Assembly: GCF_001704615.3 (NCBI RefSeq)
Contig: NZ_CP029396.2
Location: forward strand, 291,359 to 355,358
Length of the DNA stretch: 64,000 nt
DNA from: Acinetobacter defluvii
GTDB lineage: Bacteria; Pseudomonadota; Gammaproteobacteria; Pseudomonadales; Moraxellaceae
Direction of reading: 5' to 3'
Under the pieces are notes generated by a model. The model saw nothing but the letters and a program-made list of their open reading frames with translations. It was not told the DNA's origin and searched no databases. Both the position numbers and the translations under genes were made by a program. Every line of letters begins with the position of its first letter. The first letter of the stretch is position 1. Positions 46,197-55,668 of this stretch are shown here, one piece after another.

Positions 46197-47312
46197 ATGA
46201 AAGTAAAAGCCGCTGTAGTAAATGGTGTAAATCAACCTTATACCTTTGAAACCCTTAATCTTGCCGAGTTAAAAGACGATGAAGTTCGTGTACGAATTGT
46301 GGCAACAGGAATTTGTCATTCAGATGATGCCTTGCGTCTAGGACATGCTGCTTATGAGTTTCCTGGAGTATTGGGGCATGAGGGTGCTGGTATTGTAGAA
46401 AAAGTTGGTGCTGGTGTAAGCAACGTTCAAGAAGGTGATCATGTGGTGTTGGCTTATGCATATTGTAGTCATTGTCATCATTGCCTAGAAGGAATTCCTG
46501 CTGCCTGTACAGATTGGCTTGCGCTAAATTGGGGAGAGCTTCATCCCGATGGCACTCCATTTTTCACCCGTGACAATGGTGAAGTTGTACGAAACTTTTT
46601 TCATCAATCTTCATTTGCAAGTCACATCAATGTAAAAGCAACGAATATCACTCAAGTTGATAAAGATGTTGACCTGCGTTTGGTTGCACCTTTAGCTTGT
46701 GGGTTAATGACAGGTGTTGGAACTGTAGTCAATGGATTAGCGGTGAAACCTGGTTCGAGCATTGTGATTTTTGGAACAGGTGCAGTAGGCTTAGCTGCAA
46801 TGATGGCTGCAAAAATTAGTGGCTGTACAACCATTATTGCAGTGGATATACATGATGCGCGTTTAACTTTGGCCAAAGAGCTTGGTGCGACACATATTAT
46901 TAATAGTAAATCGACAGATGTGCTAGAGAAAATTCGAGAGATTACCAATCAAGTTGGTGTGAACTATTCTGTTGATACCACTGGTGTAGAGTCGGTAATG
47001 AAGCTTTCACTGGATGTTTTGGCAATTCGTGGCGTAGCTGCGCCAATTGCAGTGACTAATCAAAATATTACTTTGAATACCCTGACAGACTTAGCACTCT
47101 CAAGCAAAAAAATGATTGGTGTATTAATGGGGGCAACGGTACCTCAGCTGAGTATTCCTAAAATGATTGAATATTACAAAAATGGACTGTTCCCTTTTGA
47201 TCGTTTAATTCAGTTATATGATTTTGAGGATATTAATCAGGCCTCAGCAGATTCACTATCTGGCAAAACCATTAAACCAGTTTTGGTGGTTGATAAAAAT
47301 TATCATATTTAA
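46197..47312 (+). CDS. zinc-dependent alcohol dehydrogenase (aryl-alcohol type)
   Basis: 371 residues, medium-chain dehydrogenase. The catalytic zinc site is in GICHSDD and GHEGAG with a later cysteine in PLACGLMTG; the structural zinc site is YCSHCHHCLEGIPAAC; the Rossmann motif is IFGTGAVGLAAM. The overall sequence is like benzyl-alcohol or related aryl-alcohol dehydrogenases, which oxidise primary alcohols with NAD. It is followed after 19 bases by an aldehyde dehydrogenase, giving alcohol to acid in two steps. Confidence 0.9.
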   Translation: MKVKAAVVNGVNQPYTFETLNLAELKDDEVRVRIVATGICHSDDALRLGHAAYEFPGVLGHEGAGIVEKVGAGVSNVQEGDHVVLAYAYCSHCHHCLEGIPAACTDWLALNWGELHPDGTPFFTRDNGEVVRNFFHQSSFASHINVKATNITQVDKDVDLRLVAPLACGLMTGVGTVVNGLAVKPGSSIVIFGTGAVGLAAMMAAKISGCTTIIAVDIHDARLTLAKELGATHIINSKSTDVLEKIREITNQVGVNYSVDTTGVESVMKLSLDVLAIRGVAAPIAVTNQNITLNTLTDLALSSKKMIGVLMGATVPQLSIPKMIEYYKNGLFPFDRLIQLYDFEDINQASADSLSGKTIKPVLVVDKNYHI

Positions 47313-47331
47313 TTTACAGGATGTAGATAGA

Positions 47332-48642
47332 ATGAAATTCACAGATCAAAAAACAATACAGTCTATTTTTAATCAGCAAAAAGCCTTTTTTGCGAGTGGT
47401 GCAACAAAAGATTTGGCATTTAAGAAAGCACAATTACACAAATTGAAAGATGCTGTTTTGTCTTTTAAGGAACAAATCTATGTTGCTTTAGCGCAGGATT
47501 TGGGTAAAAGCAAGGCGTTTGTAGATTTGGCTGAAATTGGTGAAGTGGTAACAGAGGTTGATTTTGCTTTAGATCATATCGACCACTGGGTACAAGCAGA
47601 GAAAGTACCGACTTATGCGTTGCTAGAGCCTGCTCAATGTTTTGTTGAACATGAGGCTTATGGTGTTACGTATATCGTTTGTCCATTTAACTATCCTGTT
47701 AATTTGGCTTTTGCACCTTTGGTTGCAGCTATTTGCGCAGGAAATACTGCGATTATTAAACCCTCAGAAAATACACCAGCAACTTCGATTTTAATTGCAG
47801 AGATTGTTGCGGCCACATTTGCTCCCGAACACGTTGCCGTTGTGCAGGGGGCACGTGAAGAAAATGAATTTTTATTATCACTCAATTTTGATTTAATTTT
47901 CTTTACAGGTAGTACAACTGTTGGAAAACTCGTCATGCAAGCGGCGGCTAAAAACCTAACACCCTGTATTTTAGAGTTAGGTGGTAAAAGTCCGTTCATT
48001 GTTATGCCTGATGCAGATTTAGATCAGACTGTTGCTCAATTGGTTTTTGGTAAATGTGCGAATAGTGGTCAAACTTGTGTAGCGCCAGATTATTTGATGG
48101 TACATGAGAGCATAAAGAAAGATTTACTAGATAAATTAATAGCAAAACTGAAAACTGATTTTCCCGATGTAGATTCTAATGGCAAGGTCATTAGTAGTCA
48201 GCAAATTCAACGTCTTGCAGATATGCTAGAACATACAGGTGGTGAGGTTGCTTTTGGTGGGGCGTATGATGTTGAACAACGTTATTTTCAAGCGACGGTA
48301 GTGGATCAGGTGGATTGGAATGATGCTTTAATGCAGCAAGAACTCTTTGGGCCAATTTTACCTGTATTGAGTTTTAGTGATATCAATTTAGCAATAGAAG
48401 CGATTAATTTTAATCATCCAAAACCTTTAGCTGCTTATGTCTTTAGTAAAAATACAGATCAAGCACGTCAGGTTTTATCTAAAATTCCTGCAGGTGATGT
48501 CATTGTAAATGGTGTAATGCTACAGGCATTTTCGCCTTATTTACCTTTTGGTGGTAGCGGTCTTTCAGGTATTGGTGATTATCATGGGTATTATGGTTAT
48601 CTTGCTTTTACTTATAAAAAATCAGTCGTTGTCTATGAATAA
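47332..48642 (+). CDS. aldehyde dehydrogenase (class 3-like)
   Basis: 436 residues from ATG 47332; the longer frame from 47218 overlaps the previous gene. NAD site FTGSTTVGKLV, general base in LELGGKSPF, catalytic cysteine in NSGQTCVAPDY, and the short C-terminus with PFGGSGLSGIGDYHG, typical of class 3 / coniferyl-aldehyde-type enzymes. It should oxidise the aldehyde made by the preceding alcohol dehydrogenase. Confidence 0.92.
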   Translation: MKFTDQKTIQSIFNQQKAFFASGATKDLAFKKAQLHKLKDAVLSFKEQIYVALAQDLGKSKAFVDLAEIGEVVTEVDFALDHIDHWVQAEKVPTYALLEPAQCFVEHEAYGVTYIVCPFNYPVNLAFAPLVAAICAGNTAIIKPSENTPATSILIAEIVAATFAPEHVAVVQGAREENEFLLSLNFDLIFFTGSTTVGKLVMQAAAKNLTPCILELGGKSPFIVMPDADLDQTVAQLVFGKCANSGQTCVAPDYLMVHESIKKDLLDKLIAKLKTDFPDVDSNGKVISSQQIQRLADMLEHTGGEVAFGGAYDVEQRYFQATVVDQVDWNDALMQQELFGPILPVLSFSDINLAIEAINFNHPKPLAAYVFSKNTDQARQVLSKIPAGDVIVNGVMLQAFSPYLPFGGSGLSGIGDYHGYYGYLAFTYKKSVVVYE

Positions 48643-48711
48643 AGCTTTATCCTAAAAGTGATTATTGAATTTGATGAGTTAGAGATGAAAGAAAGGGGTG
48701 TGTGATATAGA

Positions 48712-49362
48712 TCATGCACCTCTTTTGATTTTGGACTGTACTGTAGGGAGCTGTGTATCAGTGCCAACCATATAGGGGAAATCAGCGAGCTCTAACATGG
48801 CGCGGTCTTCCTCGCTATTACCATAAGCATAGATATATTGGTACTTTTCAAGAGAATAACGTTCTTGAATACGTAAAGATTTCTGTGCTTCACTACAATC
48901 AGGAGTGTTATATTTTCCAGTGAGTGTGTGTCCAATACGCTCAGTTTCACTACAAATCAGGTCTATGTTGAGTAATTGACAGACAGTTTCTAAGTAAAGA
49001 TCTATAGATGCTGATACCAACACAACATCGTCACCGTGCTGTTGGTGTTTTAAGAGTTGTTGGTACATTTTTTCATCTAGTCTTGAAATGAGGTACTGGG
49101 CATAATCTGGAATAATCGGTGTTAACTCACTCAGTGTGGTTTGACTAAATATGGCTGAAAATAGTTTTGGTCGCATTGATCGAGCAGGATATAGTTTTAA
49201 ATAATAGGCTTGAATCCAAGGTAATATTTTCAAGCCATTTTTAATAATATGTCGTTTACTGCGCGTATAAAAAATAAAACCAGTGAAGCTATCACCTGGG
49301 TATAAGGTACCATCAAAGTCAAATAGGGCTAAATTTTTATATGTTTTGCGCGTTGCATACAT
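48712..49362 (-). CDS. HAD-IB family phosphatase (SerB-like)
   Basis: 216 residues. HAD motif I FDFDGTLYPGD, motif II VLVSASID, motif III/IV GNSEEDRAML. The helical cap and length fit the HAD-IB group that includes phosphoserine phosphatase-like enzymes and lysophospholipid-type hydrolases. It converges on the dehydrogenase pair and may be unrelated cargo. Confidence 0.85.
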   Translation of the reverse strand: MYATRKTYKNLALFDFDGTLYPGDSFTGFIFYTRSKRHIIKNGLKILPWIQAYYLKLYPARSMRPKLFSAIFSQTTLSELTPIIPDYAQYLISRLDEKMYQQLLKHQQHGDDVVLVSASIDLYLETVCQLLNIDLICSETERIGHTLTGKYNTPDCSEAQKSLRIQERYSLEKYQYIYAYGNSEEDRAMLELADFPYMVGTDTQLPTVQSKIKRGA

Positions 49363-49530
49363 GTTTCAAATCGTCCATTTACCCGGCTTGCATACCAATT
49401 GGTGTTATAATCGCGGCTCAGTTTTGGTCCTGAAATTACAACTGATGTGGTTCTAGGATTTTAGACCACGCCTATAAGTGATAATCTACTCCCCAATAAG
49501 CATGGGAAATGCTTGTTTTTGGAGTCAACC

Positions 49531-49836
49531 ATGACACGAAGAAAACGTCGTAATCATTCAGCAGAGTTTAAAGTTAAAGTTGCTCTCGCAGCAATTAAAG
49601 GCGACCACACACTCGCTGAACTTTCTACTCAATTCGATTTACATCAAAACCAAATCATCGATTGGAAAAATCAACTGCTTGAGCAATCAATCAATATTTT
49701 TTCACGACCAACAGCACAACAAGAACCTGAGATTGACCTCAAAGCTCTACATGCCAAGATAGGACATCAGGCATTGCAAATTGATTTTTTAGAAGGTGCG
49801 CTCAGAAAAATAGGGCAGCTGAGCGGCAAAAAATGA
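49531..49836 (+). CDS. IS3-family transposase OrfA
   Basis: 101 residues, identical to the product of 43797-44102. ATG preceded by GGAG; overlaps orfB by 4 bases. Confidence 0.92.
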   Translation: MTRRKRRNHSAEFKVKVALAAIKGDHTLAELSTQFDLHQNQIIDWKNQLLEQSINIFSRPTAQQEPEIDLKALHAKIGHQALQIDFLEGALRKIGQLSGKK

Positions 49837-50660
49837 TCGATAAGACCCATCAACTTTCGGTACGACAACAATCGCAATTGATTCAAATCAATCGCAGTAC
49901 GTTGTATTACAAGCCCAAAGAGATTTCATCAACTGATTTGAGTTTGATGCGTCTAATCGATGAAATTCATCTCGACTACCCATTTATGGGCAGTCGAATG
50001 ATACGAGATATGCTACAGCGTCAAGGACATAAAATAGGTCGGCGTAAAGTCCGACGTTTAATGCGCTTGATGGGAATACATGCCTTGTATCCAAAACCCA
50101 ATACCAGTAAGCCTAATCTTGCACACCGTATTTTCCCATATCTGTTGAAAAACATGGTCATCGATCACTCTAATCAAGTCTGGTGTACAGATATCACGTA
50201 CATTCCTATGGCTAAAGGCTTTGTCTATCTGTGTGCAATTATAGATTGGCATAGTCGTAAAGTACTGGCTCATCGTGTATCGATCAGTATGGAAACAGAC
50301 TTTTGCATAGATGCGTTGCAAGAAGCAATTGTGAAATATGGTTGTCCAGAGGTGTTTAATACAGACCAAGGCAGTCAATTCACAAGCGAGGCATTTTTGA
50401 ATGAGTTAAAATTGCGAAATATCCGTATCAGTATGGATGGGAAAGGACGATGGATGGATAATGTAATGATTGAGCGTTTATGGCGCAGTGTGAAGCATGA
50501 GGAAGTCTATTTGAAGGCTTACGATACGGTTAAACAAGCAAAACAATCAATTGCTGAATATTTGGATTTTTATAACACGATACGTCCTCATTCAAGCTTG
50601 AATAAGGCAACACCAAATGAATTTTATGATCGACATTTACCAAAAGTAATGGCAGCATAA
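49833..50660 (+). CDS. IS3-family transposase OrfB
   Basis: 275 residues, identical to the product of 44099-44926, with the complete DDE triad. Confidence 0.94.
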   Translation: MIDKTHQLSVRQQSQLIQINRSTLYYKPKEISSTDLSLMRLIDEIHLDYPFMGSRMIRDMLQRQGHKIGRRKVRRLMRLMGIHALYPKPNTSKPNLAHRIFPYLLKNMVIDHSNQVWCTDITYIPMAKGFVYLCAIIDWHSRKVLAHRVSISMETDFCIDALQEAIVKYGCPEVFNTDQGSQFTSEAFLNELKLRNIRISMDGKGRWMDNVMIERLWRSVKHEEVYLKAYDTVKQAKQSIAEYLDFYNTIRPHSSLNKATPNEFYDRHLPKVMAA

Positions 50661-50730
50661 TTTAAATATTTAGAGCGGATTTATCACTTATAAAACTAGA
50701 TTGAGTGGTCTAATTAACGGAACCACATCA

Positions 50731-50816
50731 AACTCTTCAATTTTTTCATTGATATCCAAACTTAAATAATTAAATCTAAACTTAATTATTTGATACAAAC
50801 TTAATTATACGAACAC
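50731..50816. repeat. right part of 157-bp duplication copy 2
   Basis: Matches 43549-43634 of copy 1 and contains the three AAACTTAA repeats. It begins with the AAC target duplication. Confidence 0.88.
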
Positions 50817-50956
50817 ACATATGTTGATTGTTTTTGGTCTATTAAACCAAGTTTCACAGCAATTTTGTGGCTTTCATCACGCTTAGGTAGTCGATTGTTT
50901 GTGATGACCCTTGTATTGAAAAATTCTTTTTTTACTTGTTCAAAAGTCTTAGCCAT
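50801..50956 (-). CDS. small uncharacterised protein (51 aa)
   Basis: A basic 51-residue frame (MAKTFEQVKKEFFNTRVITN then NRLPKRDESHKIAVKLGLID) from ATG 50956 to TAA at 50801. Weak ribosome-binding sequence. It lies upstream of the duplicated small gene and reads the same way, so before the transposon insertion it probably headed the operon now split across 43-51 kb. The content looks coding, but there is no known domain. Confidence 0.45.
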   Translation of the reverse strand: MAKTFEQVKKEFFNTRVITNNRLPKRDESHKIAVKLGLIDQKQSTYVCSYN

Positions 50957-51031
50957 TACGGGCACCATCAAAAGTTAATTATTTCGATCGTTTACGATAT
51001 ATCTTTAGAAGTACAAGAAGCGAATAAATTA

Positions 51032-51982
51032 TTAATCTTGGTTCGCTCTAGCGCGTGGATGTGCATCTTTATAAGAACTAATCAACGTTTCGTGATCTAC
51101 AAGAATATATACTTGTGTCGAAGATAGTGATTTATGACCTAGCATTTCCTGAACGGCGCGAATATTTTTTGTTTTGTTATACAAGTGCGATGCAAAACTA
51201 TGTCTCAAAGCATGAGTACTACCAATATTTCCAGAACCATGCGCCTTTAACAGAGCTGTAATGCATGCACCTAAATGGTTTTTCGCAATATGTTTGCCAG
51301 ATGGTGCAATGAATAAATATCCGCAGTCTTCTACTCCAGCTTTTGAAATCCAACGATTACGAACTAAAAGCCAAGTAGAAATAGCCTCTAGTGATTTTTT
51401 TCCTAAAAAAACAATCCGTTCATTATTTCCTTTACCCAATACCTTTAGTTGCATAGCACTGAGGTTGATATCACTTAGTTTGATGGCATGTAATTCAGAG
51501 ATACGTAAACCGCCAGAATAAGCAATTTCTGCAGCTGCTAGATCTCTTAACTTTTGATTATTGTATTTCGGATTTAATGGCGTCTTGTTATCAAGTATCT
51601 CATTCAACGTATTCACGGCGATCGGGCGCGGTAAGCTTTGGTTTTTGAACTTAACCCGAATGTCAGAAAAGAAGTTTTCAGGTATATATTCCTTACGCAG
51701 ACAATAGTTCAGGAAGTTTTTTAAAGCTGATAAATTTTTGTTGAGTGTTCTTGCAGAAACAATATCAACATCGATTCGATGCAACCGAAATGATGTGATG
51801 TAATCGCGGTCTAGTTCCAATAGATGTTTACCTTTAAAAAAAGGCATTTCTAACATCAAAAGTAAGCTCTTTTTGTATTCATTAATCGTCATGTCGGACT
51901 TATTTTCAAGCTTCAGGCTATCAAGCCATTCTTGAATCAATTCCTCATTCGACATGCTATGCATGGATAGATTTTCCGACAT
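51032..51982 (-). CDS. XerC/XerD-like tyrosine recombinase
   Basis: 316 residues with a SAM-like core-binding N-terminus and a catalytic domain: Arg160 (SGGLRISEL), Lys184, His257-x-x-Arg260 (THALRHSFASHL), His283 (LGHKS) and the nucleophile Tyr292 (STQVYILVD). Close to Xer length. Plasmid-borne Xer-type proteins resolve multimers or mobilise modules at dif-like sites; no such site could be identified by eye. The gene starts 8 bases after the lipoprotein gene. Confidence 0.9.
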   Translation of the reverse strand: MSENLSMHSMSNEELIQEWLDSLKLENKSDMTINEYKKSLLLMLEMPFFKGKHLLELDRDYITSFRLHRIDVDIVSARTLNKNLSALKNFLNYCLRKEYIPENFFSDIRVKFKNQSLPRPIAVNTLNEILDNKTPLNPKYNNQKLRDLAAAEIAYSGGLRISELHAIKLSDINLSAMQLKVLGKGNNERIVFLGKKSLEAISTWLLVRNRWISKAGVEDCGYLFIAPSGKHIAKNHLGACITALLKAHGSGNIGSTHALRHSFASHLYNKTKNIRAVQEMLGHKSLSSTQVYILVDHETLISSYKDAHPRARANQD

Positions 51983-51990
51983 ATGAATAC

Positions 51991-52563
51991 CTAAAGCTCT
52001 TGAATAGTTTTCTCTAGCTGAACCTGTTTGTCAGCTCCACTTAATTTTATGACAATCTGCACAATATCCATATATTCTTTTACTGAGATTTTGCCATCTG
52101 CTTTCGCAGCATCCACGGTCTTACGTAAAAATGGATTGTCTGCATATTTTTGGAATAAAGGGAACGCTTTAAGGTCATTCAGCGCATCAGCATTAATTGA
52201 GTCATTTGAATGTTTAATGATGCAATTTTTCACCTGGTTTTCAGGTGTTTTGATGTAGGTCACTTCGGGCATGAATGGCTTGATTTTTGTCACCAATTCC
52301 ACCTCATTAGAAGTTAAGCAACTATATACAATTTGCGATACTGGCTCTTTTGGACCACTAACACTCCACCCTTTCGTCACTAGAAAAAACGGTATTTTTG
52401 AATAATGATACTTAAACGTATCATCAACAAGCTTATTAAATTGATGTGCAGTTGATAGGTAGCGATCGGAAGAAAAAACATCGATATGCGACATATCATT
52501 CGGCACTTCTGAGCATCCCCCGACCATGATTACAGTGGCAATTGATAGGAGAGCTTTTTTCAT
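51991..52563 (-). CDS. predicted lipoprotein of unknown function
   Basis: 190 residues. A signal peptide with lipobox VGGC (Cys17) predicts a lipid-anchored periplasmic protein. The C-terminal segment (AADGKISVKEYMDIVQIVIK-like) is EF-hand- or TerB-like in pattern, but I do not recognise the family. Co-transcribed with the Xer-like recombinase. Confidence 0.7.
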   Translation of the reverse strand: MKKALLSIATVIMVGGCSEVPNDMSHIDVFSSDRYLSTAHQFNKLVDDTFKYHYSKIPFFLVTKGWSVSGPKEPVSQIVYSCLTSNEVELVTKIKPFMPEVTYIKTPENQVKNCIIKHSNDSINADALNDLKAFPLFQKYADNPFLRKTVDAAKADGKISVKEYMDIVQIVIKLSGADKQVQLEKTIQEL

Positions 52564-52676
52564 AGTTTTAACCTTAATTTGATTCGTGGGAAAAGCAACT
52601 TATAACTTTTGCTTAGGCTACGGTTAATATTTATCCAGGAACAAAATAAAGCGGTCGATAGTGACCGCTATATACA

Positions 52677-53522
52677 TTAGAAATTGAATTTTTCAGTGTT
52701 GTACGCATAGATTTTATTAATATCAATGCGTTTACCTTGCATGGTTGTTATTGCAGTTGGTTGGAATTTAATTGCAAGATCTTTAATTTCAACGTTTTTC
52801 CATTCTGGCATGGAAGACGGTATATCAATAGTACGGCGCTCTTTGGTACGGGTAGCTGGTATCCAGTGGTTTAACTTAACCATTGAGTCACCTAACAATG
52901 TACCTGTTTTGCGATCAACAATGCGTAAGTTTCCTTCCACCGAACGTATTTTTAAACCAGAATAGTTATCAATTCCATAAGTAAATGTGTTTTGGTTTTT
53001 CCCGTAAAAACGTACTGTAAATTGATCGCGCATATAATAATCGTAATGTGCTTTTAATACCTGAAGCATAGTTTCACGATCTACAACATTTTCGACAATA
53101 TCTTTGTCAGTACGTAAGGACTGCAGTTTATTAAGTGCTGGTTCAACATTCAATTGTTCGTCTGATACGTTTGGATTAACTAAAGGGTTACGTTGAGGGT
53201 AGAAAATATCGTTTAAGTAAGCTGTGTGCTGAACTAATAAATACATCGCTCGTTGTCGAGTATTCATCTGTTGATAAAGGTGAGCTGTCGCTTTGTATCG
53301 TTGATTTGAATTGTTCTCAAAATAGCTATCAGACAGTTTATATTCGCTGATTTCAGGTGTAAGGCCACCAGCAACAACATTAAAGTTTTTAGATGGCGTT
53401 AAAAGCCCCACGTAAGCTTCTTTAAAGTTTGGATTTGGGGTTGGTACATCATCATAAGCAAAAGCAGTATGTGCTATTACAGTACCAAGGATACCCACCA
53501 TCGCAGTTTTTAATAGTTTCAT
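52677..53522 (-). CDS. secreted protein of unknown function
   Basis: 281 residues with a signal peptide cleaved near AHTAFA. The mature protein is rich in Tyr/Asn and charged residues and has no recognisable catalytic motif. It stands between the lipoprotein and the large gene at 53641 on the same strand and may belong to one envelope-related module. Confidence 0.65.
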   Translation of the reverse strand: MKLLKTAMVGILGTVIAHTAFAYDDVPTPNPNFKEAYVGLLTPSKNFNVVAGGLTPEISEYKLSDSYFENNSNQRYKATAHLYQQMNTRQRAMYLLVQHTAYLNDIFYPQRNPLVNPNVSDEQLNVEPALNKLQSLRTDKDIVENVVDRETMLQVLKAHYDYYMRDQFTVRFYGKNQNTFTYGIDNYSGLKIRSVEGNLRIVDRKTGTLLGDSMVKLNHWIPATRTKERRTIDIPSSMPEWKNVEIKDLAIKFQPTAITTMQGKRIDINKIYAYNTEKFNF

Positions 53523-53640
53523 TCAGTATTCTCTGTATAACTTTAAAAGGGTTTTATGTTTGAAAGTATAATACTTTATTTTTGTGCATTTAAAAAACCA
53601 CTATTTAAACTTAAAGTAAAAATAATAATATTCCTTAAAC

Positions 53641-55557
53641 CTATTTAACGCCATTCGTTAAACTATCGCTTAATCTCATTAGTCTTTTAAAGGTCAGGTA
53701 GTTTTTTGGTAGTAGTTTAGAATTAAGCGTTAAATTTGAGCATTGATCTAAGTCAATTTGGGCATTTTGATCGATAGGAAAGAGTTGTCCTTGATATGCA
53801 AAACCAGTCGAATTTTTAGCGATCGACTCAATCAAAAATACACCGTATTTATCTTGTTCCGTGGCCACTGTACTTAAACCACCTAAGGATGTAATCAGGT
53901 TTTTAAAATATCCTGGTATTGCGTTCTTAGTGCGTAAGAATTCTATTTGATTTTCAAATGCTTCAGGTGTGAGACATAACATAAAAGCATTTTTCTTTTC
54001 TTCTGGCGTTTCAAATACCTTGCCATTGGTCCACGACAGGATATTCGGCTTGAATACATGCAGTACTTCAACCGATTTAAGAAGATCCGCTACATTTGTT
54101 TTATGTTGTTCATCGGCTTCAGGCACAAACTGATTTTTGGTATATACCGCAGTACAAAACCACTCATAATCAATTAACTGATTATCGGCATCTAATGGTT
54201 CATACAGCAAATACACGGCGCTATCACGCTTAATGGCCAACAGTGGTGATACTGCATATTGTTCTGCAAACTGAGTGATTGCATCCAAGAGCTCACTTGA
54301 TATGTTGAGTTTTTTGGCATTGAATTCATCGCAAATTAACAGTAATTCTTGAGTGAGTGTTGGTACCACGTTTAACGGCGAACCAGTCTTGTTCAGCATC
54401 TCGTTAATAGCATTCTCAATTGCCCCTTTTGTTAGGCTATTGATGAACTGCAGCTGCTCTAATGAGATCCCTTCATGATCCAAAGCCTGTATGACCAGAT
54501 CAAAAGCATGACGAATTTTCTTCTCAAAATGGTTTGCGTACGATAATCCCCAAGCGTCAGAAAAAAATGAGACTGTTTGTTCTGTATAGCTGGTATTCAT
54601 TAGGGTTTTGGCAAGTTGCGCGTTACCGATTAAGTCACTTTCATCTTCTAATTTTTTACGCAAGTACTTCTCAATACCTTGTTTGCGAACGGACTGGATC
54701 TTCTTCAGGTTTTGACTTGATAGCCAAGTCTTATATTGCGATACAGCATATTGAATGTTCATATCGGCATATGCAGTAATACGGCAAGGCATACCATCAA
54801 AGAACGTTGGTAGAAGCACTTGTAAGAGCTCTAAATCACAAAGAGAAGAATAGATAATGCCGTCAGCCACTTCAAGGTCTGTAATCTTCACTGAGAATGA
54901 GTGAATACCGACTCGAATCAGTATTAATTTATCGGCATTTAATAGCACCGCATCATAAGAACTTTCACTGGTGATATTGTTTGCTTTAACCCATTTTTCC
55001 CAATGGTTAACGATATGGCCAGAAAGCGCTTCACGAGTATCGAAAGGTTGATCTAGATCTGCAGTTGCACTTATGAACGTATCTAAGCTAAACGCATATC
55101 GTAAAGGCTTTAGCTCGATATATGTCTCAATCGCTGTTGTATGCTGCTGAATACCATTAGTAATGCTTTGGAGCTTCAGTGCATAGTTCAAAGCCTCAAG
55201 CTGGAGCACTTCATCATCACCGATCTGCTGAAACACCGATGTAGCATATGAAAAATTAGTTTGTTCGCCGTGAATATAACGTCTTTTTTGCCCAATCTGC
55301 AGATACAGATTTTTGGCATCAGATTGGACTAAATCTAGGTAATTTTGTGGCTGAAGATCCTGAGCAAGTTGCGTAAAAGGTATTTTAATTTTTGATACTT
55401 TAGGTGCTTTTTTGAAACCTTCAATTGATGTCGGGAATTCAATAACATCTAAAATAAAATCTAGGTTTAAAGTTTTAACATCAATGATCAAATGATTTTT
55501 ATAAAAACGTCCAATCAGGTTATTAAAAAAACAAACTTGGGTTTTATGGTTTAGCAT
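53641..55557 (-). CDS. large uncharacterised protein (638 aa)
   Basis: The start at ATG 55557 is preceded by AAAGG; a longer form from 55587 is less likely. Soluble, no signal peptide, acidic, with N-terminal segments rich in aromatic and beta-type pattern (VCFFNNLIGRFYKNHLIIDV) and a helical middle. I cannot assign a family. It is divergent from the 345-residue gene at 55669 across about 110 bases containing a near-perfect palindrome, so the two are probably co-regulated. Confidence 0.65.
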   Translation of the reverse strand: MLNHKTQVCFFNNLIGRFYKNHLIIDVKTLNLDFILDVIEFPTSIEGFKKAPKVSKIKIPFTQLAQDLQPQNYLDLVQSDAKNLYLQIGQKRRYIHGEQTNFSYATSVFQQIGDDEVLQLEALNYALKLQSITNGIQQHTTAIETYIELKPLRYAFSLDTFISATADLDQPFDTREALSGHIVNHWEKWVKANNITSESSYDAVLLNADKLILIRVGIHSFSVKITDLEVADGIIYSSLCDLELLQVLLPTFFDGMPCRITAYADMNIQYAVSQYKTWLSSQNLKKIQSVRKQGIEKYLRKKLEDESDLIGNAQLAKTLMNTSYTEQTVSFFSDAWGLSYANHFEKKIRHAFDLVIQALDHEGISLEQLQFINSLTKGAIENAINEMLNKTGSPLNVVPTLTQELLLICDEFNAKKLNISSELLDAITQFAEQYAVSPLLAIKRDSAVYLLYEPLDADNQLIDYEWFCTAVYTKNQFVPEADEQHKTNVADLLKSVEVLHVFKPNILSWTNGKVFETPEEKKNAFMLCLTPEAFENQIEFLRTKNAIPGYFKNLITSLGGLSTVATEQDKYGVFLIESIAKNSTGFAYQGQLFPIDQNAQIDLDQCSNLTLNSKLLPKNYLTFKRLMRLSDSLTNGVK

Positions 55558-55587
55558 AAATATACCTTTATGAATCTTAAAGATCAT

Positions 55588-55604
55588 CTTATAATACTAG
55601 TATA
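55588..55604. promoter_or_regulatory. palindromic divergent promoter/operator
   Basis: TATAAT on the plus strand (55590-55595) and TATACT on the minus strand (55599-55604) overlap a palindrome centred on ATACTAGTAT (55594-55603). The two -10-like boxes face opposite ways, so one bound protein could control both genes. Confidence 0.4.
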
Positions 55605-55668
55605 AGTTTTAATACTATTTATCATGTGGTATTTTTAAACAAAGATAAAACTTTTAGTGAGTTGTTTC

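Larger units (their letters stand above)
43709..50730. mobile_element. 7.0-kb composite transposon bounded by two IS3-family copies
   Basis: Two directly repeated 1288-bp IS3-family elements (43709-44996 and 49443-50730) flank an AraC-type regulator, an alcohol dehydrogenase, an aldehyde dehydrogenase and a HAD phosphatase. The whole unit is flanked by a 3-base duplication AAC (43706-43708 and 50731-50733), and removing it plus one AAC restores an uninterrupted copy of the neighbouring 157-base repeat. This shows it moved as a unit. Confidence 0.92.
49443..50730 (+). mobile_element. IS3-family element, right copy of the composite transposon
   Basis: 1288 bp, identical by eye in its proteins and ends to the 43709-44996 copy, and in the same orientation. 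Its outer right end abuts the resumed copy of the 157-base duplication. Confidence 0.94.
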
